Shown here in pieces: positions 33,465 to 42,998 of a stretch of 64,000 nt of DNA. The stretch is taken from positions 53,026,144-53,090,143 of the forward strand of contig JAVIAB010000073.1 of the NCBI GenBank assembly GCA_032433765.1, given 5' to 3'. This DNA comes from Megaustenia siamemsis. Taxonomy: Eukaryota; Mollusca; Gastropoda; Stylommatophora; Ariophantidae. The notes below the pieces were generated by a model. That model saw nothing but the letters and a program-made list of their open reading frames with translations. It made no database searches and was not told the DNA's origin. Within the stretch, counting starts at the first letter, position 1; each line of letters begins with the position of its first letter. Made by a program: the position numbers and the translations under genes.

Positions 33465-33554
33465 GTTGGATGCGCTGTGTCGCTAGTTTACGACAAAGCT
33501 GCGATAACTATGCCCTCAGTCTCGACATTTCCGTCTTCGACATCGGTATAACAA

Positions 33555-33592
<38 letters not shown>
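33465..33592. repeat. Dispersed repeat Z, copy 2, with a 36-base poly-A
   Basis: Matches 18950-19036 and then ends in ATAACAAATA and A36. A polyadenylated end suggests a retroposed sequence on the plus strand. A SINE-A copy in reverse orientation begins right after the A run. Confidence 0.5.
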
Positions 33593-33594
<2 letters not shown>

Positions 33595-33726
33595 TAAAGT
33601 GCCCCCGAAAAAAAAATCCAGTACCCATTTAAGGCTGGGTGAACCCGGAAGCCGTCGGCAGGGTTCTCGAACCCTACCCCTTGTCTTTTTTAGTCCAGTT
33701 CACTAACCACTGAACTATCGCGGCTG
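33593..33726 (-). mobile_element. SINE-A, 3'-deleted copy
   Basis: On the minus strand: AGCCGCGATAGTTCAGTGGT head, GGTAGGGTTCGAGAACCC (B-box damaged by an insertion), CCCAGCCTTAAATGGGTACT, then a jump to GGGGGCACTTTACC. The central body is missing. Confidence 0.85.
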
Positions 33727-33944
33727 TCTAGGGTATATTTGGGTAATATTTGTTGCCCTGAAAGCAGACATTTCTGGCGTACATTTTTCGAGATTTAACT
33801 GCCTAGGATTCTTGAATGTGCGTGAGTGGTCACGGGACGCACGATTGTTCGAATTTACCGAGAAGGCTAGTCATTGAATCTCATTACTTAGAGATCAAGG
33901 GAGGGTAATGACACGAGGAAACTACGGATTTGAAATGAAAAATT
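33727..33944. other. No gene seen
   Basis: Spacer; nothing recognised. Confidence 0.5.
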
Positions 33945-34031
33945 CTCATCGCCTCTGGTGGGATTCGAACCCGGAAACTTCCTGTCCGGGTGCCGAGAAC
34001 TGACATTTAAGCCACTAGGTTCCATTCTGGG
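33945..34031 (-). mobile_element. tRNA-like sequence (SINE head or tRNA pseudogene)
   Basis: The minus strand gives CCTAGTGGCTTAAATGTCAG (A-box-like) and a perfect B-box in TCCGGGTTCGAATCCCACC. A cloverleaf is plausible, but there is no clear anticodon loop or CCA-bearing acceptor. No related body was found next to it, so SINE versus tRNA relic is open. Confidence 0.45.
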
Positions 34032-34072
34032 ACATGATAAAAGAAAAGAAAAACCCAGAACATGCGTTTCAC

Positions 34073-34328
34073 AGGGAGCCGCGATAGCTCAGTGGTTAGT
34101 GTACTGGACTAAAAAGGACAAGAGGTAGGGTTCAATCCCAACCGACGGCTTCCGGTTCACCCAGCCTTAAATGGGTACCGGATTTTTTTATGGGAAAGTA
34201 AAGCGGCACGGGCGTAATACCGACCACATTACCCCAAAATCATGTGCTAAAGGTCTGTAAAATGTATGGTCACCAACACCATATTCTCTATACGCCACTT
34301 GGCGTGACGTGGCTCTTTACTCTTTTTA
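34073..34328 (+). mobile_element. SINE-A, full length, with perfect 11-bp TSD
   Basis: ATGCGTTTCAC at 34062-34072 and 34329-34339 bounds the copy exactly. Head AGCCGCGATAGCTCAGTGGT (A-box), GGTAGGGTTCAATCCC (B-box), AAATGGGTACCGGAT, AAAGCGGCACGGGCGTAATA, and 3' end GCCACTTGGCGTGACGTGGC with CTCTTTACTCTTTTT. This copy defines the family boundaries best. Confidence 0.95.
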
Positions 34329-34339
34329 ATGCGTTTCAC

Positions 34340-34668
34340 TGCCCGACAACGATAATGAGGTGGGATATTTAAACGTTTACTTTGATCCTAGCTAATCGAC
34401 GTAGAAGGGGAAGTGAGGAAGAAGTGATCATTCACATAGTGTATGAAGTGAAACTTCGCAGAATAATGAAGCCTAACAAAATTTGTGGACAAGGGCAGGT
34501 AACGCAGACAACGATGATACTGTTAGGCGGTTTTTTGGATAGGCCACTTTCGCTCGGTCACACACGAGTTAAACTAAGTATAAACGTCGCTGAGGAGATA
34601 TATCAACAGTTATCGCTGTTTTCTTTCTCCTGTTGGTTTCATGACAATGCCTGTTTTATTATACTGGT
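34340..34668. other. No gene supported
   Basis: First part of a 302-codon plus-strand frame (34382-35290) that then runs through the 30-bp array and antisense LINE-B. The lead-in has no recognisable domain, so the frame is treated as accidental. Confidence 0.5.
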
Positions 34669-35143
34669 GGAAGCTGCTGGTGTAGATACATACAAATGTA
34701 AAGCTGATGGTGTAGATACATACACATGTGAAGCTGATGGTGTAGTTACATACAAATGTGAAGCTAATGGTGTAAAAACATACAAATGTGAAGCTGCTGG
34801 TGTAGATACATACAAATGTAAAACTGCTGGTGTAAATACATACAAATGTAAAGCTGCTGGTGTAGATACATACAAATGTGAAGCTGATGGTGTAGATACA
34901 TACAAATGTGAAGCTGATGGTGTAGATACATACAAATGTGAAGCTGATGGTGTAGATACATACAAATGTGAAGCTGATGGTGTAGATACATACAAATGTG
35001 AAGCTGATGGTGTAGATACATACACATGTGAATCTGATGGTGTATTTACATACAAATGTAAAGCTGCTGGTGTAGATACATACAAATGTAAAGCTGCTGG
35101 TGTAGATACATACAAATGTAAAGCTGCTGGTGTAGATACATAC
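34669..35143. repeat. 30-bp minisatellite, about 16 copies, open on both strands
   Basis: Unit GATGGTGTAGATACATACAA plus ATGTGAAGCT. It gives ten-residue repeats GVDTYKCEAD on the plus strand and LHLYVSTPSA on the minus strand, and a third frame is open too. Two unit types (GCTGCTGG and GCTGATGG) are arranged in blocks. Confidence 0.95.
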
Positions 35144-35145
35144 AA

Positions 35146-35740
35146 TAATTCCTTGGTCTTCCTCTTTGTCTTTTCCCCTGGGAATTCCACAAAAAAGGGT
35201 CTGTTGTGTACTACTCTCGGTTGGCTTCCGCAGTGTGCGTCCTATCCAGCGCCATCGTTTCGCTGTATCTCTTTATCCACTGGCACTTGACTGGTACATT
35301 TCCATAATTCTATGTTAGTGATTTTGTCCTGCCATTTCCATTCTTTTATTCTGCGTAAGCATCCATTAATGAAATCAGGGAGCCTCGGTAGCCGAGTTGG
35401 AAAAACCACCCGACTGGACTACCGACGTTCGGACACCCCGTGTTCGATTTACGCTGGGAGTCGCGTGAATTGTACTCGTGGTTGGGGGAAAAAAAAACCC
35501 GCGGTCAACCCAGCCGTTGGCAGAAATGGGTACCAGGGTATTTACCCTGAGAAGGTGAGGAATGTTGCTTCGCATCTGAGTTTCGATGCTTGAGGCCACA
35601 CTATCCAGAAATTTCCGAACAAAATTTTATAGGCGGCCGAGCACATATGGGTGTAAACTCGCGCGCTAAGACGCCGGTTAAAATCTTGTACTTTTACCTT
35701 TATCCATTAATGAAAGTCTGTATCTTCGTAAATATATGTT
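35146..35740 (-). mobile_element. LINE-B fragment split by SINE-C
   Basis: 35146-35374 on the minus strand encodes KCTSQVPVDKEIQRNDGAG-like, WIGRTLRKPTESSTQQTLF-like and WNSQGKRQRGRPRNY-like sequence with changes. 35702-35740 continues upstream (antisense of VQTFINGCLRR). The two parts join exactly if 35375-35701 and one TSD copy are removed. The 3' end of the LINE is lost at the boundary with the 30-bp array. Confidence 0.85.
35375..35701 (+). mobile_element. SINE-C nested in LINE-B, perfect 14-bp TSD
   Basis: ATCCATTAATGAAA lies at 35361-35374 and 35702-35715. The 327-bp insert starts TCAGGGAGCCTCGGTAGCCG, with a tRNA-like head (GTAGCCGAGTTGG as A-box, GTGTTCGATTTACGC as B-box), then CAACCCAGCCGTTGGCAGAA, ATGGGTACCAGGGTATTTAC and a 3' end TTAAAATCTTGTACTTTTACC. 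AACCCAGCC...ATGGGTACC resembles the corresponding part of SINE-A, so the two families may share a body module. Confidence 0.92.
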
Positions 35741-35867
35741 ACTAAATAGTAAAAGTAGTATAATACATCAGATAGCTCTGACACTCTACAACGCGGTTAA
35801 TTGAAATCATTAAACTTGGCAGATTGACGCATTGATTGACAAATATTTGTCTGATATAGCAAAACAG

Positions 35868-36087
35868 TACAAAGGACAAGAGGTAGGGTTCGATCGCAAC
35901 CGACGGCTTCCGGGTTCACCCAGCCTTAAATGGGTACCGGATTTTTTTCTGGGAAAGTAAAGCGGCACGGGCGTAATACCGACCACATTACCCCAAAAAT
36001 CATGTGCTGAAGGTGTGTAAAATTTATGGTTACTAACACCATATTTCCTAAACACCACTTGTCGTGACGGGAGCTGTTTACTTTTAC
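35868..36087 (+). mobile_element. SINE-A, 5'-truncated, perfect 13-bp TSD
   Basis: TATAGCAAAACAG occurs at 35855-35867 and 36088-36100. The insert starts at TACAAAGGACAAGAGGTAGG, so the A-box head is missing. The B-box, body and 3' end GTCGTGACGGGAGCTG with TTTACTTTTAC are present. 5' truncation with a TSD is typical of target-primed reverse transcription. Confidence 0.93.
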
Positions 36088-36100
36088 TATAGCAAAACAG

Positions 36101-36699
36101 TGACACAAAATAAATAAATATTAACACGTCACATGTCGTTCAAATGACACGTGTCGGTTAAAATATTGGAAGTCATACTTTCCAACTTCCGTTCATGTAG
36201 TTTTACAAAACATAACAGTGTGAGAGTTGGCTGTAGAACGAGTCACTTGAAACAAAGTTGTATAGGCTGAAGCTATGTATAAACTCACAAAGTGAGACCA
36301 GGAATCTTGCATGCCCCAGGGAAAGCGGAGTAAACAGAGTCCCCAGTGGACTCTCGAGACTAAACTCCTTCGCTTTTGTTTTTAAATAACATAAACATTC
36401 TTGGCATTCTGTTTTAGACGAAAGTGGATCCAGTTCTGTGATCAGTGCCAGATGGAACAAAACTGCGTCCAGAATATTAGATAAGTTGTTGATAAGATGC
36501 TAAACTTTGTACTTGCAAGAAAGTGGCTCAAGAGAGATCGAGGTTCATAGTCAATAGGGAGCTAGCCTCATGTGCGCATGAAATCTATATATAGACATGT
36601 TCAAGTTATATGTCTTTAAGATCCTGCACTATTTTATGCTCAGTACAGAGATCGAAGATTTTCACTATCACCTTCACGTATGTACCGGGCCATGCTAGT
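36101..36699. other. No gene seen
   Basis: An 85-codon minus-strand frame (36203-36460) shows no domain. Nothing else recognised. Confidence 0.45.
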
Positions 36700-37037
36700 T
36701 ATAGTTATAGTTATTCGAAGGCCCGGTATCACTGTAAACGAATTAAAATCCATAATTGCTCAACCGCCCGTGCCAAAGGAATCATCTAAATAAATTTGTC
36801 ATCTCATTGAAGGATCGGAACAAAGAAAGGAAGCTGCAGTCCCCATTATAGCAAAAACCACACACGTCAAAAGACATAAGGCGTATCAGCACCGAAAGTG
36901 AACGCAGCTGAATTGCCCTTCGCCATTCGATATCATAACTACACGCAATAGCTCAGGTAGCAAGCCGGACTGGGAAGCTGTAACAAGGGACACTATTCAG
37001 ACAGTACCTAAACGGTTCATTCTGCCTATCCACCATA
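36700..37037 (+). mobile_element. Dispersed repeat R, plus-strand copy
   Basis: Begins with ATAGTTATAGTTATTCGAAG, then GTATCACTGTAAACGAATTA, TGCTCAACCGCCCGTGCC and AAAAGACATAAGGCGTATCA, to CAAGGGACACTATTCAGACA. The frame QGTLFRQYLNGSFCLSTILT continues into the next feature. Confidence 0.75.
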
Positions 37038-37410
37038 TTGACAGGAAGTGGAGGCCATGCGAGTGTTGAGAAGAACAACAGAGCGGGCAGACTGGCCGGT
37101 TCGGCTATATTAGCTAATGGACAGTCAATGGACCGGGATGTTATCATTATCAATCTACGAGAGATGGGTCGAACAAATGACTTTGACAGAAGTACAAATA
37201 CATGGATGTCTAAACTGTGTGAACTGTGAGTGAAGACTGGTGTTGCTAAAACAGAGAGATATTCTGGACCAATGAGAGGATTTCTCCAACAACACCGAAC
37301 TGGCACAGTTAGTCGCTGTGTGCTGATAAACATTTCTAGGAGACGATCGGAGCACCTATGGGTGTGTCCAGAGTGCTGTGATGATGATCCTAATTTAACA
37401 TAACATGACA
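37038..37410 (+). pseudogene. RNase H-like C-terminal remnant of a non-LTR element
   Basis: The frame reads GSGGHASVEKNNRAGRLAGS, resembling the GHxGVxxNxxADxLA block of RNase H domains carried by some LINEs. It continues MDRDVIIINLREMGRTNDFD and TNTWMSKLCEL, stops, then resumes as GVAKTERYSGPMRGFLQQHR and RRRSEHLWVCPECCDD. A cysteine-bearing EHLWVCPEC end occurs, as far as I recall, in molluscan elements of this kind. RNase H would remove the RNA strand during copying. Stops show it is dead. The minus-strand 152-codon frame over it is a shadow. Confidence 0.5.
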
Positions 37411-37557
37411 ATATTTCTTTGATGTTTGTACAACCATCACTGAGGATGCGGTCATGGAACTTGATTGTTCTAGAATAAAGCGTCGGATTTTACAACGCGC
37501 AAGGTCGAGTTATGTGTGAACACAACCAGCAAGCTACTGAACTATATACAAACTCTT
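37411..37557. other. No gene seen
   Basis: Spacer before the 29-bp array. Confidence 0.5.
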
Positions 37558-38077
37558 CATCTCCTAACAATATGAGTGTTCACCAGCATCTCCTAACAAT
37601 ATGAGTGTTCACCAGCATCTCCTAACAATATGAGTGTTCACCAGCATCTCCTAACAATATGACTGTTCACCAGCATCTCCTAACAATATGAGTGTTCACC
37701 AGCATCTCCTAACAATATGAGTTTTCACCAGCATCTAACAATATGAGTGTTCACCAGCATCTCCTAACAATATGAGTGTTCACCAGCATCTCCTAACAAT
37801 ATGAGTGTTCACCAGCATCTCCTAACAATATGAGTGTTCACCAGCATCTCCTAATAATATGAGTGTTCACCAGCATCTCCTAATAATATGAGTGTTCACC
37901 AGCATCTCCTAATAATATGAGTGTTCACCAGCATCTCCTAACAATATGAGTGTTCACCAGCATCTCCTAACAATATGAGTGTTCACCAGCATCTCCTAAC
38001 AATATGAGTGTTCACCAGCATCTCCTAATAATATGAGTGTTCACCAGCATCTCCTAACAATATGAGTGTTCACCAGT
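37558..38077. repeat. 29-bp minisatellite, about 18 copies
   Basis: Unit CATCTCCTAACAATATGAGT plus GTTCACCAG. Very homogeneous: a CAATAA-type substitution (TAATAATATG) marks a block of units near 37850-37925 and again near 38030, and one unit near 37733 lacks CTCC. Confidence 0.96.
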
Positions 38078-38930
38078 GGGTTTGCTGGGAATGATATTCC
38101 GACCTAATCACAATATTGCTCTACCACACAATTTCTAGCAATAAAGTTCTGGGACACTGTGTCCCTTTCTATATAGCAAGTGCAGTGTGAACTTTGGTTT
38201 CTTGAATTATCCTCCAATTGAATTTATCAAGTGAAACCAAAATGATGAAACATGTACAAAAGCTATGCATATCTAATGGATCATCTTTATCTGAAAACAT
38301 GTATTTATATTAAAACGATAAAGAAGCTGCTGGTTTCCAATCATTTTAATTCAAAGAGAGATTACATAAGGGATACAAATGGGAGGGAGATATAGATAAT
38401 AATTTATAATGTTTCTCTTTTGAACAAATTTGGGAGTTTCGTTGATAAATAAGTGGTTAGGAGCTGATAACCCTTCCCACCCACCCCCATCCAATTTAAA
38501 AAAAGACGTTCAATTACGGTCCAGCTGTGTGATAGGCATCTCTGTTCCCAGCTATTATCATGACATGCTTTTTCTGACATGAAAGGAATATTGTGTGCGA
38601 GGGAAATGTTGTGAGGGCTGTGCTGATCATTATGTGTGATTTGTGGTGGTGGTTATTGTGTGGGAGATGGGGTAGGGAAAATAATAATGCTGGGGATGAT
38701 ATGAGATGGGCGAGTGAGAGAGATAATGGGGAACAGAGTGGAGAATGTGGATAAATAGTGAATAGAGGAAAAAAGGGTGTAAACAGTGGTGCATACGATG
38801 AGATAGAGTGAGAGAGGTAGACATAAGTATGGTTGGTGGGAAAAGAAAGAACGGAAGATTGAAAGAGTAAAAAGAAAGATAATTTTTTAAATGTCAGAAA
38901 GAACATAAGTAAGAGGTGGTAGACACAGAT
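38078..38930. other. No gene seen; purine-rich on the plus strand near the end
   Basis: AT-rich to about 38500, then GA/GT-rich (38630-38900), which opens long minus-strand frames of low complexity (38514-38906). Not coding. Confidence 0.5.
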
Positions 38931-39854
38931 GGGAGCTGCAATAGCTCAGTGGTTAGTGAACTGGGAAGCCGAGATAGCTCAGTGGTTAGTGAACTGGAGA
39001 GCCGAGATAGCTCAGTGGTTAGTGAACTGGGGAGCCGAGATAGCTCAGTGGTTAGTGAACTGGGGAGCCGAGATAGCTCAGTGGTTAGTGAACTGAGGAG
39101 CCGAGATAGCTCAGTGGTTAGTGAACTGGGGAGCCGAGATAGCTCAGTGGTTAGTGAACTGGGGAGCCGAGATAGCTCAGTGGTTAGTGAACTGGGAAGC
39201 CGAGATAGCTCAGTGGTTAGTGAACTGGGAAGCCGAGATAGCTCAGTGGTTAGTGAACTGGGAAGCCGAGATAGCTCAGTGGTTAGTGAACTGGGAAGCC
39301 GAGATAGCTCAGTGGTTAGTGAACTGGGGAGCCGAGATAGCTCAGTGGTTAGTGAACTGGGGAGCCGAGATAGCTCAGTGGTTAGTGAACTGGGGAGCCG
39401 AGATAGCTCAGTGGTTAGTGAACTGGGGAGCCGAGATAGCTCAGTGGTTAGTGAACTGGGGAGCCGAGATAGCTCAGTGGTTAGTGAACTGGGGAGCCGA
39501 GATAGCTCAGTGGTTAGTGAACTGGGAAGCCGAGATAGCTCAGTGGTTAGTGAACTGGGAAGCCGAGATAGCTCAGTGGTTAGTGAACTGGGGAGCCGAG
39601 ATAGCTCAGTGGTTAGTGAACTGGGAAGCCGAGATAGCTCAGTGGTTAGTGAACTGGGAAGCCGAGATAGCTCAGTGGTTAGTGAACTGGGAAGCCGAGA
39701 TAGCTCAGTGGTTAGTGAACTGGGAAGCCGAGATAGCTCAGTGGTTAGTGAACAGGGAAGCCGAGATAGCTCAGTGGTTAGTGAACTGGGAAGCCGAGAT
39801 AGCTCAGTGGTTAGTGAACTGGGAAGCCGAGATAGCTCAGTGGTTAGTGAACTG
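38931..39854 (+). repeat. 33-bp array of SINE-A heads, 28 copies
   Basis: Each unit is GAGCCGAGATAGCTCAGTGG plus TTAGTGAACTGGG and each contains an intact A-box consensus TAGCTCAGTGG. None has a B-box; only the last is followed by one. The frames made of SRDSSVVSELG and AEIAQWLVNWE (11 residues) follow from a 33-bp stop-free unit and are not genes. G/A variants (TGGGGAGCC and TGGGAAGCC) group in blocks, showing block-wise amplification. Confidence 0.97.
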
Positions 39855-40070
39855 GACTACTAAGGACAAGAAGTCGCATTCGATCCTAATCGACGGTTTC
39901 ACCCAGTCTTAAATGGGTACTGGATTTTTTTCTGGGAAAGTAAAGCCGCACGGTCGTAATACTGACCATATTACCCCAAAAATCATGTGCCGAAGGTCTG
40001 TAAAAATTATAGTCACTACCACCATATTCGCTCTACACCAGTTGGTGTGACGGGGCTCATAGTTTCGTTA
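38931..40070 (+). mobile_element. SINE-A with a 28-fold amplified tRNA-like head
   Basis: The TSD is GGTAGACACAGAT (38918-38930) and GGTAGACACAAAT (40071-40083), 13 bp with one mismatch. Between them lie 28 tandem head units (38931-39854) and a single copy of the rest of SINE-A: CTACTAAGGACAAGAAGTCG, a decayed B-box (CATTCGATCCTAAT), AAATGGGTACTGGATT, AAATCATGTGCCGAAGGTCT and 3' end ACCAGTTGGTGTGACGGGGC. The head repeats are inside the insertion, so the expansion either occurred after insertion or was carried in. Confidence 0.93.
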
Positions 40071-40083
40071 GGTAGACACAAAT

Positions 40084-40349
40084 ACAGATATAATAAATAC
40101 AGAAACAACAAGAAGGAGAGAGGCAGTTAGACAAAGGTCAGATATATGTAAATGAAGTGAATGATGTTTATTACTTACATAGACAACATATGTAAGATAC
40201 ATATCTCATTTAATACAGAGGAGATTAACGAGCTTATTTTCGCTGTTCTTCTGGCATTAATACAAGGAAAAAATAGAAGACCCACAAGAACAATTTAATA
40301 ACCTTAACATCACAGGCACTTAATTAAATATGAAAATCAACACTAACAT
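40084..40349. other. No gene seen
   Basis: AT-rich spacer; nothing recognised. Confidence 0.5.
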
Positions 40350-40492
40350 GCACAGACGTTATGGAAATCGCAAAAGAACAACTTAATGGTAGATTGGTGA
40401 CAATTAAAGCAGTTAGAAAAATTCAAATATCTAGAGAATCTATTACAAACCATAATTCAAAAGGAGCAGAAACAGACTCAAAATGCAACAGA
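40350..40492 (+). mobile_element. Possible LINE remnant forming the target of the 2.5 kb array
   Basis: One frame reads KQLEKFKYLENLLQTIIQK, similar to the KxVExFKYLGSxI block of LINE RTs. The match is short. The reading resumes after the array at about 43000 if one TSD copy is dropped. Confidence 0.35.
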
Positions 40493-42505
40493 GAATAATA
40501 GAACAAAGAAGTATGTGTTAGCACTCGGAAAAATTGACAGACAAACAACAATAGAAAAAACGAAGAACAATATATGGTCCGAAGTGGGATCGAACCCGTA
40601 CTCAGTGGCACCGCGCCTTGCCACGAGAAGCCGAACGCTTGGTACACTGCCACGCAGCCAACTAAAAAATTGGCTATTGCAGTAGTGTCTTCCACGAAAG
40701 GCGATCTCAATGACTATAGCATAGGGTAACGATCACAGACCGGAAATAAATTGTATATTTGTACTTTCCTATTAATGCAAGTATCTCCCAGTAGGGCTGA
40801 ATACTTGTGTTGTAGACAAACATTTATTGGACGAAACAGCACGAATAGTAGTTCCCAGTGGTTATATACTGGGTACAAATAATAATACATAAATATTATT
40901 ATATGGGGAACTTCCGAGGCGATAATAGGGAATAATAGAACAAAGAAGTATGTGTTAGCACTCGGAAAAATTGACAGACAAACAACAATAGAAAAAAACG
41001 AAGAACAATATATGGTCCGAAGTGGGATCGAACCCGTACTCAGTGGCACCGCGCCTTGCCACGAGAAGCCGAACGCTTGGTACACTGCCACGCAGCCAAC
41101 TAAAAAATTGGCTATTGCAGTAGTGTCTTCCACGAAAGGCGATCTCAATGACTATAGCATAGGGTAACGATCACAGACCGGAAATAAATTGTATATTTGT
41201 ACTTTCCTATTAATGCAAGTATCTCCCAGTAGGGCTGAATACTTGTGTTGTAGACAAACATTTATTGGACGAAACAGCACGAATAGTAGTTCCCAGTGGT
41301 TATATACTGGGTACAAATAATAATACATAAATATTATTATATGGGGAACTTCCGAGGCGATAATAGGGAATAATAGAACAAAGAAGTATGTGTTAGCACT
41401 CGGAAAAATTGACAGACAAACAACAATAGAAAAAAACGAAGAACAATATATGGTCCGAAGTGGGCTGCGTGGCAGTGTACCAAGCGTTCGGCTTCTCGTG
41501 GCAAGGCGCGGTGCCACTGAGTACGGGTTCGATCCCACTTCGGACCATATATTGTTCTTCGTTTTTTTCTATTGTTGTTTGTCTGTCAATTTTTCCGAGT
41601 GCTAACACATACTTCTTTGTTCTATTATTCCCTATTATCGCCTCGGAAGTTCCCCATATAACAATATTTATGTATTATTATTTGTACCCAGTATATAACC
41701 ACTGGGAACTACTATTCGTGCTGTTTCGTCCAATAAATGTTTGTCTACAACACAAGTATTCAGCCCTACTGGGAGATACTTGCATTAATAGGAAAGTACA
41801 AATATACAATTTATTTCCGGTCTGTGATCGTTACCCTATGCTATAGTCATTGAGATCGCCTTTCGTGGAAGACACTACTGCAATAGCCAATTTTTTAGTT
41901 GGCTGCGTGGCAGTGTACCAAGCGTTCGGCTTCTCGTGGCAAGGCGCGGTGCCACTGAGTACGGGTTCGATCCCACTTCGGACCATATATTGTTCTTCGT
42001 TTTTTTCTATTGTTGTTTGTCTGTCAATTTTTCCGAGTGCTAACACATACTTCTTTGTTCTATTATTCCCTATTATCGCCTCGGAAGTTCCCCATATAAT
42101 AATATTTATGTATTATTATTTGTACCCAGTATATAACCACTGGGAACTACTATTCGTGCTGTTTCGTCCAATAAATGTTTGTCTACAACACAAGTATTCA
42201 GCCCTACTGGGAGATACTTGCATTAATAGGAAAGTACAAATATACAATTTATTTCCGGTCTGTGATCGTTACCCTATGCTATAGTCATTGAGATCGCCTT
42301 TCGTGGAAGACACTACTGCAATAGCCAATTTTTTAGTTGGCTGCGTGGCAGTGTACCAAGCGTTCGGCTTCTCGTGGCAAGGCGCGGTGCCACTGAGTAC
42401 GGGTTCGATCCCACTTCGGACCATATATTGTTCTTCGTTTTTTTCTATTGTTGTTTGTCTGTCAATTTTCCGAGTGCTAACACATACTTCTTTGTTCTAT
42501 TATTC
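40493..42505. repeat. Giant palindrome: 972-bp arms, 69-bp centre
   Basis: Left arm 40493-41464 is the reverse complement of right arm 41534-42505, with only a few differences (for example ATAACAATATT at 41658 and one T missing near 42467). The centre 41465-41533 is the tRNA-like head from CTGCGTGGCA to GGGTTCGAT. The palindrome edges coincide with the left end of the insertion. Confidence 0.93.
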
Positions 42506-42998
42506 CCTATTATCGCCTCGGAAGTTCCCCATATAATAATATTTATGTATTATTATTTGTACCCAGTATATAACCACTGGGAACTACTATTCGTGCTGTT
42601 TCGTCCAATAAATGTTTGTCTACAACACAAGTATTCAGCCCTACTGGGAGATACTTGCATTAATAGGAAAGTACAAATATACAATTTATTTCCGGTCTGT
42701 GATCGTTACCCTATGCTATAGTCATTGAGATCGCCTTTCGTGGAAGACACTACTGCAATAGCCAATTTTTTAGTTGGCTGCTTGGCAGTGTACCAAGCGT
42801 TCGGCTTCTCGTGGCAAGGCGCGGTGCCACTGAGTACGGGTTCGATCCCACTTCGGACCATATATTGTTCTTCGTTTTTTTCTATTGTTGTTTGTCTGTC
42901 AATTTTTCCGAGTGCTAACACATACTTCTTTGTTCTATTATTCCCTATTATCGCCTCGGAAGTTCCCCATATAATAATATTTATGTATTATTATTTGT
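40493..42998. mobile_element. 2.5 kb inverted and tandem array of a 438-bp tRNA-headed unit (SINE-F), perfect 17-bp TSD
   Basis: ACTCAAAATGCAACAGA lies at 40476-40492 and 42999-43015. Inside, units run minus (40493-41464, about 2.2 units) and then plus (41465-42998, about 3.5 units). Repeat spacing is 437 to 438 bp (plus-strand heads near 41463, 41900, 42338 and 42776). The head on the plus orientation is GCTGCGTGGCAGTGTACCAA with B-box TACGGGTTCGATCCCAC; the body includes CTATTATCGCCTCGGAAGTT and CTGTTTCGTCCAATAAATG. Units are almost identical. Frames of 71 to 145 codons in both directions repeat with the unit and show no enzyme motifs. Confidence 0.95.

Noticed and set aside
33249..33592. 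Poly-G and poly-A runs as functional elements
   Set aside because: Homopolymers of this length (also the poly-C at 23949) are likely sequence-length noise; only the poly-A tail after repeat Z has a plausible origin.
34382..35290. 302-codon plus-strand gene
   Set aside because: The frame crosses an unrecognised lead-in, the 30-bp array and antisense LINE-B; no coherent protein.
38916..39912. Long repeat proteins of 315 and 263 codons (SRDSSVVSELG and AEIAQWLVNWE)
   Set aside because: Both are readings of the 33-bp SINE head array in different frames; the DNA unit is Pol III head sequence.
40770..40880. Hammerhead ribozyme in the SINE-F unit
   Set aside because: GGACGAAACAGC looked like the GAAA side of a hammerhead, but the partner is CTGAATA, not CTGANGA, and I could not place stems. 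A covariance search would settle it.
40493..42998. LTR retrotransposon or DNA transposon with long inverted ends
   Set aside because: No gag, pol or transposase motifs. The unit is tRNA-headed, present 5 to 6 times, and flanked by a 17-bp TSD, unlike the short fixed TSDs of LTR elements.
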